A stretch of 64,000 nt of DNA, taken from contig NC_065881.2 of NCBI RefSeq assembly GCF_932274485.2, forward strand, positions 11,256,613 to 11,320,612. Direction: 5' to 3'. This DNA is from Patella vulgata. Its lineage: Eukaryota > Mollusca > Gastropoda > Patellidae. Shown piece by piece: positions 45,437 to 57,828 of the stretch; within the stretch, counting starts at the first letter, position 1; each line of letters starts with the position of its first letter. Position numbers and translations under genes: made by a program. Below the pieces are notes generated by a model. That model was not told the origin of the DNA. It was given only the letters and a program-made list of their open reading frames with translations, and ran no database searches.

Positions 45437-45847
45437 TAGCACACTGCATTGCGCATGACGCATTTCATGTCAATCCATTTCGTCCCGAATAAGTTGGGGT
45501 TTTATATTCTCGAATTATTGATATTTGGGTCTGTTTCAGGTGAGCGTGATTGAAGTAATGATATTATAATACCACCAAGAGAAACATCTGTGTCTGAATA
45601 CGAGGCCATAAAAGTAGTTTGTTAGATACTACTTCAGCAACAGTTGGCCACACTCAGCAACTCATTTGCATAAATTGTTTGTAATATCGATTATTCTAGA
45701 ACGTGCTTGAATCGGTCATATAATAACAGTAATGATTTAGTACTAATGCGTTTATAGTTTTGACGTAAAGGAGTAACGGTAGGCGAGGTGATTGACTTCC
45801 TGTGGGATTATTTTATCCTTCCGCCAGTCCATGGACTGTTGGTCCAG

Positions 45848-46114
45848 AGAGAGAGAGAAAGAAATGGGGTGTAAAGTCCAATCGACACACTCTATGTCAT
45901 TTCGGGACTATTTTATGGTTAATTATATTTCAGTAATTCGCTTGCGCCTAGGGGACTTTAGCAGTTGGGGGGGGGGGCGGAGAAAACCCACGAGGTTGGA
46001 CAGGTGACCCTACTCCTTGCCACGTACAACCGGGGATTCGAAACCACGCCAGTTGACTCAATGACAGACCTTATGATCGAACGGGCACTCGATAAACCAT
46101 TCGACCACCCAACT
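45848..46114 (-). repeat. SINE-1, full length
   Basis: (GA)n tail, head at the right with GATAAACCATTCGACCACCC. A G run replaces part of the core (about 45966-45978). Its right flank (CTCCATAGATATG) equals the right flank of the SINE-1 ending at 58937. Confidence 0.88.
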
Positions 46115-46125
46115 CCATAGATATG

Positions 46126-46384
46126 GGGGGTTGGATGGCTGAATGGTTAGCGTGTGCGCGCTGTATCATACAGTCTGTCATTGAGTCGACTGGCGTGGTT
46201 TCGAATCCCCGGTTGTACGTGGCAAGGAGTAGGGTCGCCTGTCCAACCTCGTGGGTTTTCTCCGGGTCCTCCGGTTTCCTCCCACTGCTAAAGACCCCTA
46301 CGCGCAAGCGAATTATGTAAATAAAATTAAACCATATGTTAGTCCCGAAATAACCTAATTTGTGTCGAGTGGACGTTAAACCCC

Positions 46385-46429
<45 letters not shown>

Positions 46430-46434
46430 GATAT
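46126..46434 (+). repeat. SINE-1, full length, with target duplication
   Basis: Flanked by CCATAGATATG (46115-46125 and 46435-46445). Nearly consensus, long (CT)n tail, so recent. It lies head to head with the older minus copy. Confidence 0.95.
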
Positions 46435-46539
46435 GCTTCAAATACACATCTCGTGACCTTAATGAAATATGCAGGTGGCCTTGGTAAATAGATCGAACCC
46501 TCTTGCACACTGTATGTTTAAGATACTTCAGAGACTTTG

Positions 46540-46811
46540 GGGGGTGCTCGATTGTCAGTCCGGAACACTCCGAATTGACGGAATTGCAATCGAGTGACGC
46601 GGAATTAAGTCATGTCACAGTTCTATCATCCCGACAACAGAGGTGGTGTGAGTAGAATCGTGACGTAATTAAACCTAATGAATATGTTTCAGCTGTCATG
46701 GTTGGTTGCAGTCAGCGCATGCGTTCTAGCCCAAAATCCCATTTTCACTCGATGGTCACTAATTTTTGGTTTGACAGAATTCAATTCCGGAACGTTCAAT
46801 CGAGCATCTCC
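46540..46811. mobile_element. Inverted-repeat element (GGTGCTCGATTG family)
   Basis: Left GGGGTGCTCGATTGTCAGTC and right GAACGTTCAATCGAGCATCT are imperfect inverted ends. 272 bp, non-coding. A relative sits in 12860-13105. Confidence 0.7.
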
Positions 46812-47660
46812 TTTATCTGAAGAGTTCGGAAACGGATAACTCTGGTGTAAGCTTTCAGGATTAAGAATAGTAATGCACTTCCAGACTTCAATGCTACATG
46901 CAAATCCATGACATTGCTTGACCTATAACAATTTTTTAAAACATTCCAACTATCTTAATCTTTATAACCACAAAGAGCACAACATGTCACAATCGTCTGA
47001 TCAAAATATGGAATGGTTGGAGTGATTTTGACGTGTAACCATCTCGATTTCATTAAACCCGGCTGTGACGTCATTTTCATACTACGAGATTCGTAGGTGA
47101 TTTCCCTAATTCATGCCTGTTTATATCCTGATCCTTCGGCCTCAAAATCATGAATATTCTCCAAAAATGTAAATTTATACACTTTTTATTCGATTGTAGA
47201 TCAAAAAGACAACAAACCTTGTTATGCAAAGGACACGGTCCTGAATTAGCCATTAATGGAGCTAAGCCATTAACTCAATATCATCCACAGTATTCGACAT
47301 TGCCAACACGACTTATTGGTCAATTTAAATCAACATTGATGGTGTTATCGTACCGTGAAAAGACAAAATTGAAATTTAAAACTGGCACACGAATCGTGTG
47401 CCAGAATGCTTTCGAGTGCCAGTCGTATGGAGCCAGAGCCAGTCGTATGTTTGGGCTCAGTCCAAATGGAAATTAAGAGAGTTATAGGCCAGCAATTTTT
47501 TTCAAAACGTGCTCAAAGGAAGTGCTTAAAACGATCCACTACTGCTACTGGAGCAAGACGGGGGACATTAGTAGTGGAATCATTTCTATACAAAAGGGCG
47601 GCGGTGCTGCTATAGAAAGACGAACTAAAGGGGAAATAATTTATACAGTCTTAATCCCAG

Positions 47661-47726
47661 TCGGCAAACCTCGGCAGATTGCGATACACTACATCGAGAT
47701 TCGTAGAATCTGCCGAGGTTTGCCGA
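47661..47726. repeat. Perfect 20-bp hairpin
   Basis: TCGGCAAACCTCGGCAGATT and its exact inverse, with a 26-base loop. GTCTTAATCC occurs just outside both arms, so a short inserted hairpin element is possible. Confidence 0.8.
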
Positions 47727-47919
47727 ATGTCTTAATCCATGTCGATCTAACTATGATCATGGAAGTATTAGCCCAGACGTTACACTTAAAAAATGCAATT
47801 TGTATGTCAATATGGTTGACCTACAGATTTATTTGGCTCAAACATACTCCATAATAAATCAAATCATAAAATTATAAATCACAGAAATCTTATAAAACTC
47901 TACCGTAACAGAAATTAAA

Positions 47920-48192
47920 TGGGGTTTAACGTCCTACTATTCTGTTCCTATACTGGGCTAATGAAGGGGGCATACGCCATACAGTGTACTATGAGGAAAA
48001 TTTTGCCCTGGCAGCGGCACTATGGCCTACTCTTATATCGAATTCCAACTGCCAAGGGATCTGTTACGTGCACGTCAATGTATACACGGGACCTCGGTTT
48101 TTCGTCCCATCCGAACGACTAGACAGCTGTCCTTGTCAGGACCTCCGTCCTGTACCACTGACAAGGGGGAAACCACGTCGGAAAATCATGAT
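47920..48192 (-). repeat. SINE-2, 5' truncated
   Basis: AAATGGGGTTTAACGTCC at the left to GAAACCACGTCGGAAAATC at the right. The tail repeat is lost. Confidence 0.87.
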
Positions 48193-48859
48193 CTATCGTA
48201 ACATATGACATTTATTTATAGTACACAATTTTTTTTCTCGAACTTTAAATATTGGGGCCTCAGACTGCAGCCCGGTCATCCGACGCCCCCTTAACCCGGC
48301 CCTGCTAAGCAGTACAGCCGTTAATATTTTTAAAATGACTGAATAATTATCATATAATAAATGATAATTTTTATTAACACATTTTTTAATTATCTACTAA
48401 TGGCGTTTGAAAGCTGTTGTTAGCGCTAAAGGAGTATAATTTTCTTTCGAAACAAGATTATAAAATGATTAAACTGAGAATTTAATTCTACATTTTCTCA
48501 GAAACTTTTTGTTTAAAATTGTCATTTAAATATGTGTCACGCATTCACGTCACAGTCTAACGGCATTTCATTGGCTGTGTGTTTTTATACACTCAACTTG
48601 AACACGAATTAAAGAAGTCAAATTATCCAGTCTATCGATTATTGGTAGTCATGTACAATGAGTCGTCATCAGCGAGTAACAGCTGATGTTTGAAGACTTT
48701 AAATATAGTTAAAATCATTAACATGATTGTAAGTTTATTTTAGAGAACTAATCTTATATCAATATCATGTTTGTGGTAGTATTATAACATTAAATACTGT
48801 ATACATTATCATTACACCAATTATTGGCTAAACGTACAGGTCAACTAAGGTCAATGAAG

Positions 48860-48864
<5 letters not shown>

Positions 48865-48894
<30 letters not shown>

Positions 48895-49150
48895 TTAACG
48901 TCCAATCGACACAAACTAGGTCATTTCGGGACTAACATATGCTTTAATTTTATTTCAATAATTAGCTTGCGCGTAGGGGTCTTTAGAAGTGGGAGGAAAC
49001 CGGAGGACCCGGAGAAAACCCACGAGGTTGGACAGGCGACCCTACGTCTTGGCACGTACAATTGGGGATTCGAAACCACGCCAGTTGACTCAATGACAGG
49101 CCTTATGACACAGCGCGCACGTGCTAACCATTCAGCCATCCAACCCCCGC
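48865..49150 (-). repeat. SINE-1, full length, with target duplication
   Basis: Flanked by CAATGAAGTACAG (48852-48864 and 49151-49163). (GA)n tail at the left. Confidence 0.94.
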
Positions 49151-49297
49151 CAATGAAGTACAGTCCTATTCGGAAATTAGCGTCGAGAAATCAACATTTT
49201 GGTTTTGAGAAATATTGTCGACATGTTTTGCATTATATACGTGGTTGCGTTGATGGCATATGTGTGTGTGTGGGGGGGGGGGGGCAGACGGAGCTTA

Positions 49298-49414
49298 CTT
49301 TTCGCCAGATCGCGCAGATTTTAAAATCTTCCAAAAGAATCGCTCATGTGCCCCTTCCCGGCGACGACGATTCTGCTCGGCGAACCATTCGCCCGATAAA
49401 TCGCTCATACGACT
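49298..49414 (+). other. Coding-like 3' exon candidate
   Basis: After GGGGGGCAG the frame TELTFRQIAQILKSSKRIAH.. continues to ..RTIRPINRSYD and TAG. GC is well above the flanks and all three codon positions look used. The acceptor lacks a pyrimidine tract (G run instead), which argues against it. No family recognised. Confidence 0.3.
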
Positions 49415-49710
49415 AGCTTGTTAGATATTTTCGGACGAATATTTACTCGCAGAATGGCATACACTCTCGAGACGATAGTTACGTGTGCCCGTTCGTGATC
49501 GACCCTAAAAAATAAAATCGATGGTGAATTCTAATCTGCCCTTAGCATAAGTGTTGGTCCAGTGTAATCAATTCTTGTACCATGGCCTGCACTTTTGTCA
49601 CGAGACACACTTATATATATACGACCCAATATTAATTACGGATCGACGAATGGTATACGCCCACTGAGCCAACACGCCCCTTCTGTAGCATACTGTTATA
49701 ATTCTATGTT

Positions 49711-50107
49711 TTAAGATACATTATGTAAGATTTAGATAAAGAGCTAGCCATTCTTGCTGTAACAGCTCGAAAATAAATAATGTAAAATGAATAATTTGAA
49801 AATTTCTTTCAAATTACTCTATTGCAAGCGAAGATATTAGCCTTTGAAGGTTTGACAAGACGTGTGCAATAATTTCAACCACCGTACTGGGTGTTCGAAG
49901 CTAAGTCTCTTTGCTCCATTTTTAAATTAAATCAAAACATGACTGAACCTTTCTAATCTATTTAATATCGGAGAAATCTAATGCCATCGAGAGTTGGTTA
50001 TGGCCTGGATCAGTTAATTAATGTCTAATTAATAATTTAGAAAACATTTAAGTCCTAAAGAAAGACCTGCAATATCCAGATTTAGCTCTTGCATAATTCT
50101 ATGTTTA
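49711..50107 (-). mobile_element. TTAA-flanked element
   Basis: Left TTAAGATACATTATGTAAG, right ..TGCATAATTCTATGTTTAA. The body keeps CATCGAGAGTTGGTTATGG and CCTAAAGAAAGACCTGC. Confidence 0.8.
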
Positions 50108-50495
50108 ATAATGAACATGTAGAATGCAGTTTTCCATCAAATGTAGGATATAATTATCGATTACTGACAGGTGTGCAATACCTGTATAAAATCAATCGAA
50201 CTGATCAGAACATAGTATGACATATATTGCATAATAGCATATTTTCTATGCCCGCTGAACACATATTTAGATATACATGTAGTATACTGTTTGTATGAAT
50301 GTATTGAGTTGTCAATGTAATATGTATTATTAAATGTATATGACTATGTCTAAGTGTATATGTATGCATGCTGTCCATAATGGACGTTTTGATGCAATAA
50401 ACATCTATTCATCTATTCTATTATTTGTCTATACTAAATTCTTTGATCGGACAGTGGCTTTTCCATCTGCTTTTCATCGAATTCCAACTGCCATT

Positions 50496-50640
50496 ATTCC
50501 AACCCCTACAAAATCCAATCACCCCACAAAATTCAATTCACGCACAAAAACCAAACCCCACAAAATTCAAACCCCCACAAAATACAATCTACCCACAAAA
50601 AACAAACCCCGCAAAATACAATCTGTCCACAAAAAGCACA
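50496..50640 (+). repeat. Irregular ~16-bp minisatellite with almost no G
   Basis: CCCACAAAATTCAA / CCCACAAAATACAATCTA-type units, about nine copies. Only a handful of G in 145 bases of the plus strand. Confidence 0.88.
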
Positions 50641-50904
50641 TAGCTGGACCCTTGGAATATTTATATATACATGTAAAAATGTTCGTGCAGTTCTTTCCAT
50701 ATAATTAAAAGTTAGTTAGAAGTCCTTTTACATTTACAGAACATTAAGATCATTGATTTGTTTATCTGATATGAGTTCAAGTTGTAGTCAATGAGTTTTT
50801 AAATGGCTACTACTACTATACATTGTGTTAAAGAATAATGAACTCAATGTTATGTTAATTGATCAATTAGTGCTAATTATACTAATTAATATATTGTAAT
50901 GACC

Positions 50905-51050
50905 TAGTTGTTAGGTCTGATTGGTAGTGGGCATGCCATACAGAACACGTTATGCGGACAGTTATTCATATACCTTTAGTTAGGGTTGGTTGGTAGTGGG
51001 CATGCCATATAGAACAGGTTATGCGAGCAGTTATTCATATATCTTTAGAA
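50905..51050 (+). repeat. ~68-bp tandem duplication
   Basis: TTGGTAGTGGGCATGCCATA.. ..CAGTTATTCATATA.CTTTAG occurs twice. Confidence 0.88.
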
Positions 51051-51237
51051 TCCTTCTCTTTTATTTGTTATGCTATCATCTTCTGTATTATATTTTTTCA
51101 TGAAGGGCAGGATGGTAGAAAGGCTTCTGCGGCCTAATCCTTTACCCTTCTTAAATAAAATTATTATTATTAGTTGCATGTTTTATAAAACCTCAGATTT
51201 GTTTATGCACATCAGCTAAGTTTAAACACCTCTTCTT

Positions 51238-51468
51238 TCCGGCGTGATTCTCCCTTGTCAGTGATGCAGGACGGAGGTCCCGTGTACACATTGCCGTGCA
51301 CGTAAAAGATCCCTTTACAGTTGGAATTCGATATAAGAGTAGGCCGTAGTGCCGCTGTCCAGGGGAAATTTCCCTCATAGTACACTGTATGGCGTATGCC
51401 CGTCTTCATTAGCCCAGTTCGGAGCAGAACAGTAGGACGTTAAACCCCATTTTATTTCATTTCATTTA
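51238..51468 (+). repeat. SINE-2, 5' truncated with internal deletion
   Basis: TTCCGGCGTGATTCTCCC.. joins directly to GGAGGTCCCGTGTACAC, losing about 60 bp. Full 3' part and tail. Confidence 0.88.
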
Positions 51469-51616
51469 AACATCTATTCAACTTTCAACATTCGAGTTCG
51501 TCTACATTTATTTATTATTATTATTTAGATAATGGCCAGAAATAAAAGCTTATTACTTGTCTAACAAGAAGCAAGCCTTTTATCAATTGTAACACTGAGT
51601 TGAGAATACAAATGAA

Positions 51617-52093
51617 TCACCCGATTAGATTTTATTACATACTTCGAGAAGGTATTTGTTGAGTAATAAAACCTTCTAGTAGTTTATCGAGGGCTGGCCG
51701 TCCTTACCGCACGGTACAAATATTATCACCACTAGAAGCAAAAAATTCCAGAACAAGTCAGAACTCATACCAAAATGGCCGCTTTATACAAATAAGTATT
51801 TAGGGGAATACTAACCCGAACCCTAACCCTAACCCTTTTAAGAGAAGTAAAAACTAAATTAGACCCAAGTTCAGTCTTTTAAAAAGGGTTAGGGTTCGGG
51901 TTAGTTATCCACAAAATTCTCATTTATATAAAGCGGCCATTTTGGACTCCGGAAGCACCCGAACCTCGATAAACTACTAGAAGGTTTTATTTGTAACGTG
52001 CGGTAAGGACGGCCAGCCCTCGATAAACTACTAGAAGGTTTTATTACTCAACAAATACCTTCTCGAAGTATGTAATAAAATCTAATCGGGTGA
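51617..52093. mobile_element. Foldback element with perfect 97-bp arms
   Basis: Starts TCACCCGATTAGATTTT and ends with its inverse. The first and last 97 or so bases are exact reverse complements as far as I can read. ATGAA occurs on both sides (51612-51616 and 52094-52098). Inside is a second, imperfect inverted pair: AAAATGGCCGCTTTATA.. and CGAACCCTAACCCTAACCC mirrored by GGGTTAGGGTTCGGGTTAG. No ORF. Confidence 0.93.
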
Positions 52094-52887
52094 ATGAACA
52101 TCCTCAAAAATAATTTTATAATTTGACAAAAAACTAGGATAAATGAGCCTGTCATATAATACTACTTGTCACAAACACCATGTTTAAGCTAAGAAACGTC
52201 AATATTTCATAACCTTTACTTTCATTCTTGTCACTAATCGCATTAACATGAATTAAATATTTGTGGTTTACGTATTAAAAAGATGTTAATCTCAACAACG
52301 ACTGTTATTCCTCGTCTGAAAGCAGTCCACGAGCAATCTCGATATCAGAGTGACAGCGGTTACCACCAGAGGGTTGTCACTAGGTTTCGTGTGACCCCAC
52401 ATGACCTCACGCTTTATCTATATGCTTTACCAGTTGGACAAATACACCCCAGGTGACACGAGACAGCTCGCGCGTGCCACATACAACCTTTTCTCCCGTT
52501 TTTTTTCTCTGGCTTTTGAAACTATATTTTGTTACATAGTTTAAACCTGTATGAATCATCATAATATTTATTTTGAAAATGGTGTTTTAATGTTCCCGAA
52601 AAAAGTGGAAAAAATAATAAAAAAAAGGACCCAACAACAAAATATGGCATGGGAGTGCACAGGGAGCTGTCGTTGGCCCCTTTTGATTGATCTATTATGT
52701 TAACGTTATCAATGAACTATTTAACTGGCGAATGGCGACGCCAACTTTTAAAATTGCACACTGTAGACACACCGTCCTATAAATTTCCATTCATGATACA
52801 TGTGCGAATGACCATCGGCGAAATAAAGAATAAAGAACAATAGAAATTCAGTATGAGAAATACGTCAATAGAATAAAATAAAATATA

Positions 52888-52953
52888 ATATTTAAAATAT
52901 AAAATAAATAAATAAATAAATCACACCTACACACACACAAAAAAAATATAAAA

Positions 52954-52998
<45 letters not shown>

Positions 52999-53032
52999 CA
53001 CACACATTAAATAAAAAATAAATTAATACATC
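52888..53032 (+). repeat. (AAAT)n microsatellite tract
   Basis: AAATAAATAAAT runs at 52900-52920 and 52950-52993, separated by CACACACAC-rich spacers. Confidence 0.9.
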
Positions 53033-53039
53033 ACAAAAA

Positions 53040-53589
53040 AGGGACGACATCTCGTATCATCAATAAAACGATATTTCTATTAAATTACTGATATATGAAT
53101 AGCGAATATAAATTAAGCACCTCGAATTCAGTGTATTATCGAGTTTAACTAACACGTGTATTTTGTGTGCGGACAATAGCTTTAATTTGGACCATTAATA
53201 ACCACTGAAAGAAACGAAAATACGAGAAAACTCGATAAATGTATTTATGATTAAATACACGATATATAAATGGTAAAATAAGTATATAATATAAAATTAT
53301 TAGCTTTGTCGATTTTTATTTTATTGCACGTGTGTTTCGCTTCGCGTTTGATAACAGTTGTAATTTGAACTAATTGGTAAATTGCTATCTATTACCTGCA
53401 ATTAAATTAGATAAATTTATTTCTAATAAAATATCTCTCACCAATATGACATATTGTATTGTGTTCTCATTATTATGTAATTAATTAATATTTTATTACT
53501 AAGGTCACTTGGGGTCGTGGCATATATAATATATAGAGTAACTTCTGGTAAAGTTAATGGGGGGGGGGGGTGGCCTATTGTGACCTAGA
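53040..53589. other. AT-rich intergenic
   Basis: No frame, hairpin or repeat recognised apart from a G run at 53560-53570. Confidence 0.4.
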
Positions 53590-54216
53590 TAAATAGTCAA
53601 ATATAGTTAAGTCAAATCGATCCACTCTGAACCGAAAACTTAGCGATTGAATTTTGGGCCTAGCCTCGATCATCAATACTAAAGTCGGTACGATAGTCTC
53701 GATTATGCATTGTTTGATTTAATCATGAATGAGCGTTTGGCAGCAGATCGGGTTATAATCCAGTAAATATCGCAGGCTAGCGATGCCATCGAGAGTTGAT
53801 TATGATCTGGATAAGTTCATTAATGTCTAATTAATAATTTAGATAACATTTCAGGCCTAAAGAAAGACCTGCAATGGGCAGATTTAGTTCTTGCATACTG
53901 TATGTTTAATTTATAAATTAAATATTTAAATTTGTCATCAAACAAAGCAGAAATACTATGGTGCCCCGGGGGCACTGCCCCTGTCACCAGATGCTCAGTA
54001 TGCTGAATGGTTAATCCAGCCCGGGGGGGGGGGGTCCGAATGGTTAGAACGCGCGCGCTGTATCATACGGTCTGTCATTGAGTCAAGTGTCTAACCTCGT
54101 GGGTTTTCTCCGGGTTCTCCGGTTTCCTCCCACTGCAAGCGAATTATTGAAATAAAATTGAAGCATGTGTTAGTCCCGAAATGACCTAGTTTGTGTCGAG
54201 TGGACGACGTTAAACC

Positions 54217-54264
<48 letters not shown>

Positions 54265-54360
54265 GAAATTTCCAGCATATTCTGTTTTCATTATCTTTGT
54301 TTTAACTGTTATAGCGAGAACTGTCAGCTCTTTATCTAATCTTACCCAATTCCCCTTTAA
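53590..54360. mobile_element. TTAA-family pieces around a SINE-1
   Basis: 53600-53909 is a minus copy lacking its left end, ending ..GCATACTGTATGTTTAA. 54030-54261 is a plus SINE-1 (B-box region deleted, long CT tail). 54262-54360 is a plus-oriented right-end piece (..AACTGTTATAGCGAGAACTG.. ..CCCCTTTAA). Confidence 0.72.
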
Positions 54361-54910
54361 TATAAGTTATTCGTCTAATAAATGTTATATTATATAATTA
54401 AAATAGTACATTTATAGCACTGTTAGTTGTTTCATAATGCGAATTGGTAGAATAACTGCAGACTCTATTGGTCGTTTAGTAATAATACGACTTCGTAGAA
54501 CTAATACCGACTCTATTTATTTCACTTGTTTCCTTCCTTATAACCATTGATTGGCCATCTACAGTTGATGATTGTTTAGTTACCCATCTAATATATATTA
54601 TGAAATTAAAATAATATATTTATTACCAAAAATAGCGCACTATTAGTTGTTTCATAATGCGGCTTGGTTATGTTATGTATATTTGTTTTGTTTTGATAAT
54701 TGTTAAATAATTATATATACTTACAATACGGTAACCTATATTACATGATATACGTCATACACATACCAAATCCACGTTATTATAGGAAACAATTCACGTG
54801 CTCATCAGAACAATATGCTTCAGTTGTAACCAAATTAAATACAACACACTCGTGTCATATGCAAACTACTATATAAATTAATTCCTTATTGTATAGTTAA
54901 ATTATACAGG

Positions 54911-55140
54911 GAAACGTGTCCTTTACGAGACGCATCAATGAATCAACGGTGCTGAATAGCGATCGGTACTTTCCGGAAGGTACGTATATGAAGCTCGATG
55001 ATTTCCGTGAGATGATGTGTTCAACGTACGGGGTTGTCCCATGTCGTTATTGGCGTCAGCTGGCATCACGTGATGATGATTCAGCTCAGTGTCAACGAAG
55101 TAGTACGAAAATTTTGATCCTGATTTTGTTAACACTCAAA
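54911..55140 (+). other. Coding-like exon candidate
   Basis: After taaattatacag the frame NVSFTRRINESTVLNSDRYF.. runs through ..MKLDDFREMMCSTYGVVPC.. to a hydrophobic ..ILILILLTLKG and TAA. GC about 45-50 percent in an AT-rich zone. The acceptor is good, and no donor is needed if this is a last exon. The product is not recognised. Confidence 0.4.
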
Positions 55141-55407
55141 GGATAAAAATTTATCAAATTCTTTGATGCTTAAAATAATTTGTATTTGTTTTAAAGAATT
55201 GGAAAATTGAAACAAATGACAACATCTAAGATACAGAAATGGCGAAAAGGTGTTAAAAATTATTAAATGCTATTGGTACTTAAGATCTTGCATACAAGGG
55301 CCCATACAAAAGGTTAATCTATTAAATAAACCCCCCTTTGTGACGTAAATCGTGATAACAAAATGTTATAAATTAATTCTATATTAGGACCTTATTATGA
55401 TGTTTTG

Positions 55408-55920
55408 AAATGAAATGAAATGGGGTTTAACGTCCTACTGTTCTGCTCCTATGCTGGGCTAATGAAGACGGGCATATGCCATACAGTGTGTTATGAGGGA
55501 AATTTTGCTCGGGCAGCGGCACTGTGACCTACTCCTACATCGAACTCCAACTGCGCCACATTTTTCATAATGTTATTTAGGAGGTTGGGAGTTGGGAGCT
55601 GGGTCCTTCACTGCAAGAATAAATTAATTTAAAGAACAACTCACCTCAGTCTCACCAGTTTTCGGCACCGCCATCTTAATCACATCACCCCTGGCAACGC
55701 AATCTCATACTGAACACCTAAAATGGATGTTTTCGATCTAAGATCAATAAATTGAAATAATTTCTCGACTTGATACTTTGTATCAAATGAAATGGGGTTG
55801 AACGTCCTACTTTTCTGCACTAACTGGTCTAATAAAGGCCATGCAGTGTGCTACTTTTCTGCACTAACTGGTCTAATAAAGGCCATGCAGTGTGCTACGA
55901 GGCAACTTTTGCTACCGCCT
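55408..55920 (-). repeat. SINE-2 fragments with a 46-bp duplication
   Basis: 55408-55560: tail to GAACTCCAACTGC. 55790-55920: a diverged piece in which TACTTTTCTGCACTAACTGG.. ..CAGTGTGC is present twice in tandem. Confidence 0.85.
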
Positions 55921-56319
55921 ACACTTATTTCAAATTCCAACTTTAAATAAAACTCCAGATGTTTTGTTTTTTTTGCCTTAGATATGTTTACAATGGCTGC
56001 TGATTTACCAAAATTTTAAAACCCCTGATATGATAGTCATTTGTACAATATCTATCAAAAAGCTGATTTCGGTTTATGTGTGTGAAATAGCTTTATTTAA
56101 CGTTCGCTTCCAACGAGGTGATATCGCAGACAATGGCGGTTTACACCAAACTTTCTTTAAATTTTTATCCAGCTGACTCGATGCCGTGGGTTCTCGATCA
56201 GATGTTCGGCAAAACCAGGTTGGTTGGTGTGAGCTTTGGATATTATACTCTTTAATTCGGAGATCTCGAGGTCATTTGAATTCACCAATGTAATATTCTC
56301 CACAACTACAGTTAATTTG

Positions 56320-57166
56320 CCTGAGAGAGAGAGGGGGGGGGGGGGGGTAACGTCGTCCACTTGATACAAACTAGGTCATTTCGGGACAAACACATAGTTC
56401 AATTTTATTTCAATAATTCGCTTGCTAGTGGGTTTATTTAGCAGTGGGAGGAGACCGGGGAACCCCGAGATAACCCACGAGGTTAGATAATTTGTACTCA
56501 AATTTATTATTGTACTAATAAACAATGGCGGACCTTGGTTTTTCGTCCCATCGGAGTGACTAGACACATTTGACTTTTCGAAATGACATGAAATAAATAG
56601 GGTTTAACGTCCTACTGTTCTGGACCAACTGGGCTAAAAAAGATGGGCATGCGTCATGCAATGAGCTATGAAGGAAAATTTGCATGGACAGCGGCACCAT
56701 GGCCTGCTCTTATATCGAATTCTAATTGTCAAGGGTTCTTTTACGTACACGCCAATGTGTACACTGGACCTCGGGTGATTGTCCCACCTGAACGACTATT
56801 CGTTTTCGAACAATATCTAATATTTCGCGGTTTGATCCAAGTTAAAATATATTATTTAACATATCGAAGGTACAGACTTGGATTCAATTGGATCAGTGCC
56901 GAGAGACCTTTTATCGTCCACGTGAAACAAATCAGGTCTCATTTCGGGACTAACACATAGTTCAATTTTATTTCAATAATTCGCTTGCGCGTAGGGGTCT
57001 TTAGCAGTGGGAGGAAACCGGAGAACCCGGAGAAAACCCACGAGGTTGGACAGGCGACCCTACTTCTTGTCACGTACAACCGGGAAATCGAAACCACGCT
57101 AGTTGACTCAATGATAAACCTTATGATTCAGCGCGCACATGCTAACCATTCGGTCAACCAACCCCT
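56320..57166 (-). repeat. SINE-1 fragment, SINE-2 and SINE-1
   Basis: 56322-56487 is the SINE-1 3' half after a G run. 56578-56802 is SINE-2 from tail to GTCCCACCTGAACGACT. 56915-57166 is SINE-1 complete to its head (GCTAACCATTCGGTCAACC) but without a (GA)n tail. Confidence 0.82.
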
Positions 57167-57302
57167 GGATCAAAAATAAGTCCATCAAAAGATTTTACTT
57201 ACATCTTACAAGGTTCCGCTGGTTTGTTTGTATCGTTGATAGAGAATGTACAATGCTACGAAATTTTGAATTCACCATATCTTTGTATTGAACGGAATAG
57301 AA

Positions 57303-57490
57303 CCATTCATGGGCTTACATTCCTTTTAGAGATTGAACTTTGAACTTTCAAAATCTCTCAAATGATCGCCAGCGGTATCAAGAATCCATAAATAGACCCA
57401 TTCATGGGCTTACATTACTTTTAGAGATTGAACTTTGAACTTTCAAAATCTCTGAAATGATCATCAGCGGCATCAAGAATCCATAAATAG
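57303..57490 (+). repeat. 95-bp tandem duplication
   Basis: CCATTCATGGGCTTACATT.. ..GAATCCATAAATAGA occurs twice. Each unit holds the internal palindrome TTTTAGAGATTGAACTTTG / CAAAATCTCT. Confidence 0.9.
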
Positions 57491-57828
57491 AATTTAATAT
57501 TAGTTCACTTCGAGTGTTATAAATTGATACATGAATATCGCTCCTAAAATCTAATCATGGTGACACTTATATCGAACACTTGTCGGATCTGATTTACATT
57601 TGATTTCTAATTTCCTCCCGTGTTTTATACAGAATGTTTTCGTTTCACCAGACTGCCATCATCTGTTGACATTAGCCCGTCTGCTTCCCGACCCTTCAAA
57701 TTCACTGAAGCAGGTGACATAAAATGGCGGCAACAGCTCGCTTTTGCCAACATTTGGAAATTGTGAGCAACGGTTGGGACAAAGACAGTGCCTGATTCAC
57801 AGGTTAGTGCTAAATGATAAGGCCAGCT

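Noticed and set aside
50334-50708. 124-codon Pro/Thr/Lys-rich protein
   Set aside because: The frame is kept open by the G-poor CCCACAAAATTCAA minisatellite. Another frame is equally open.
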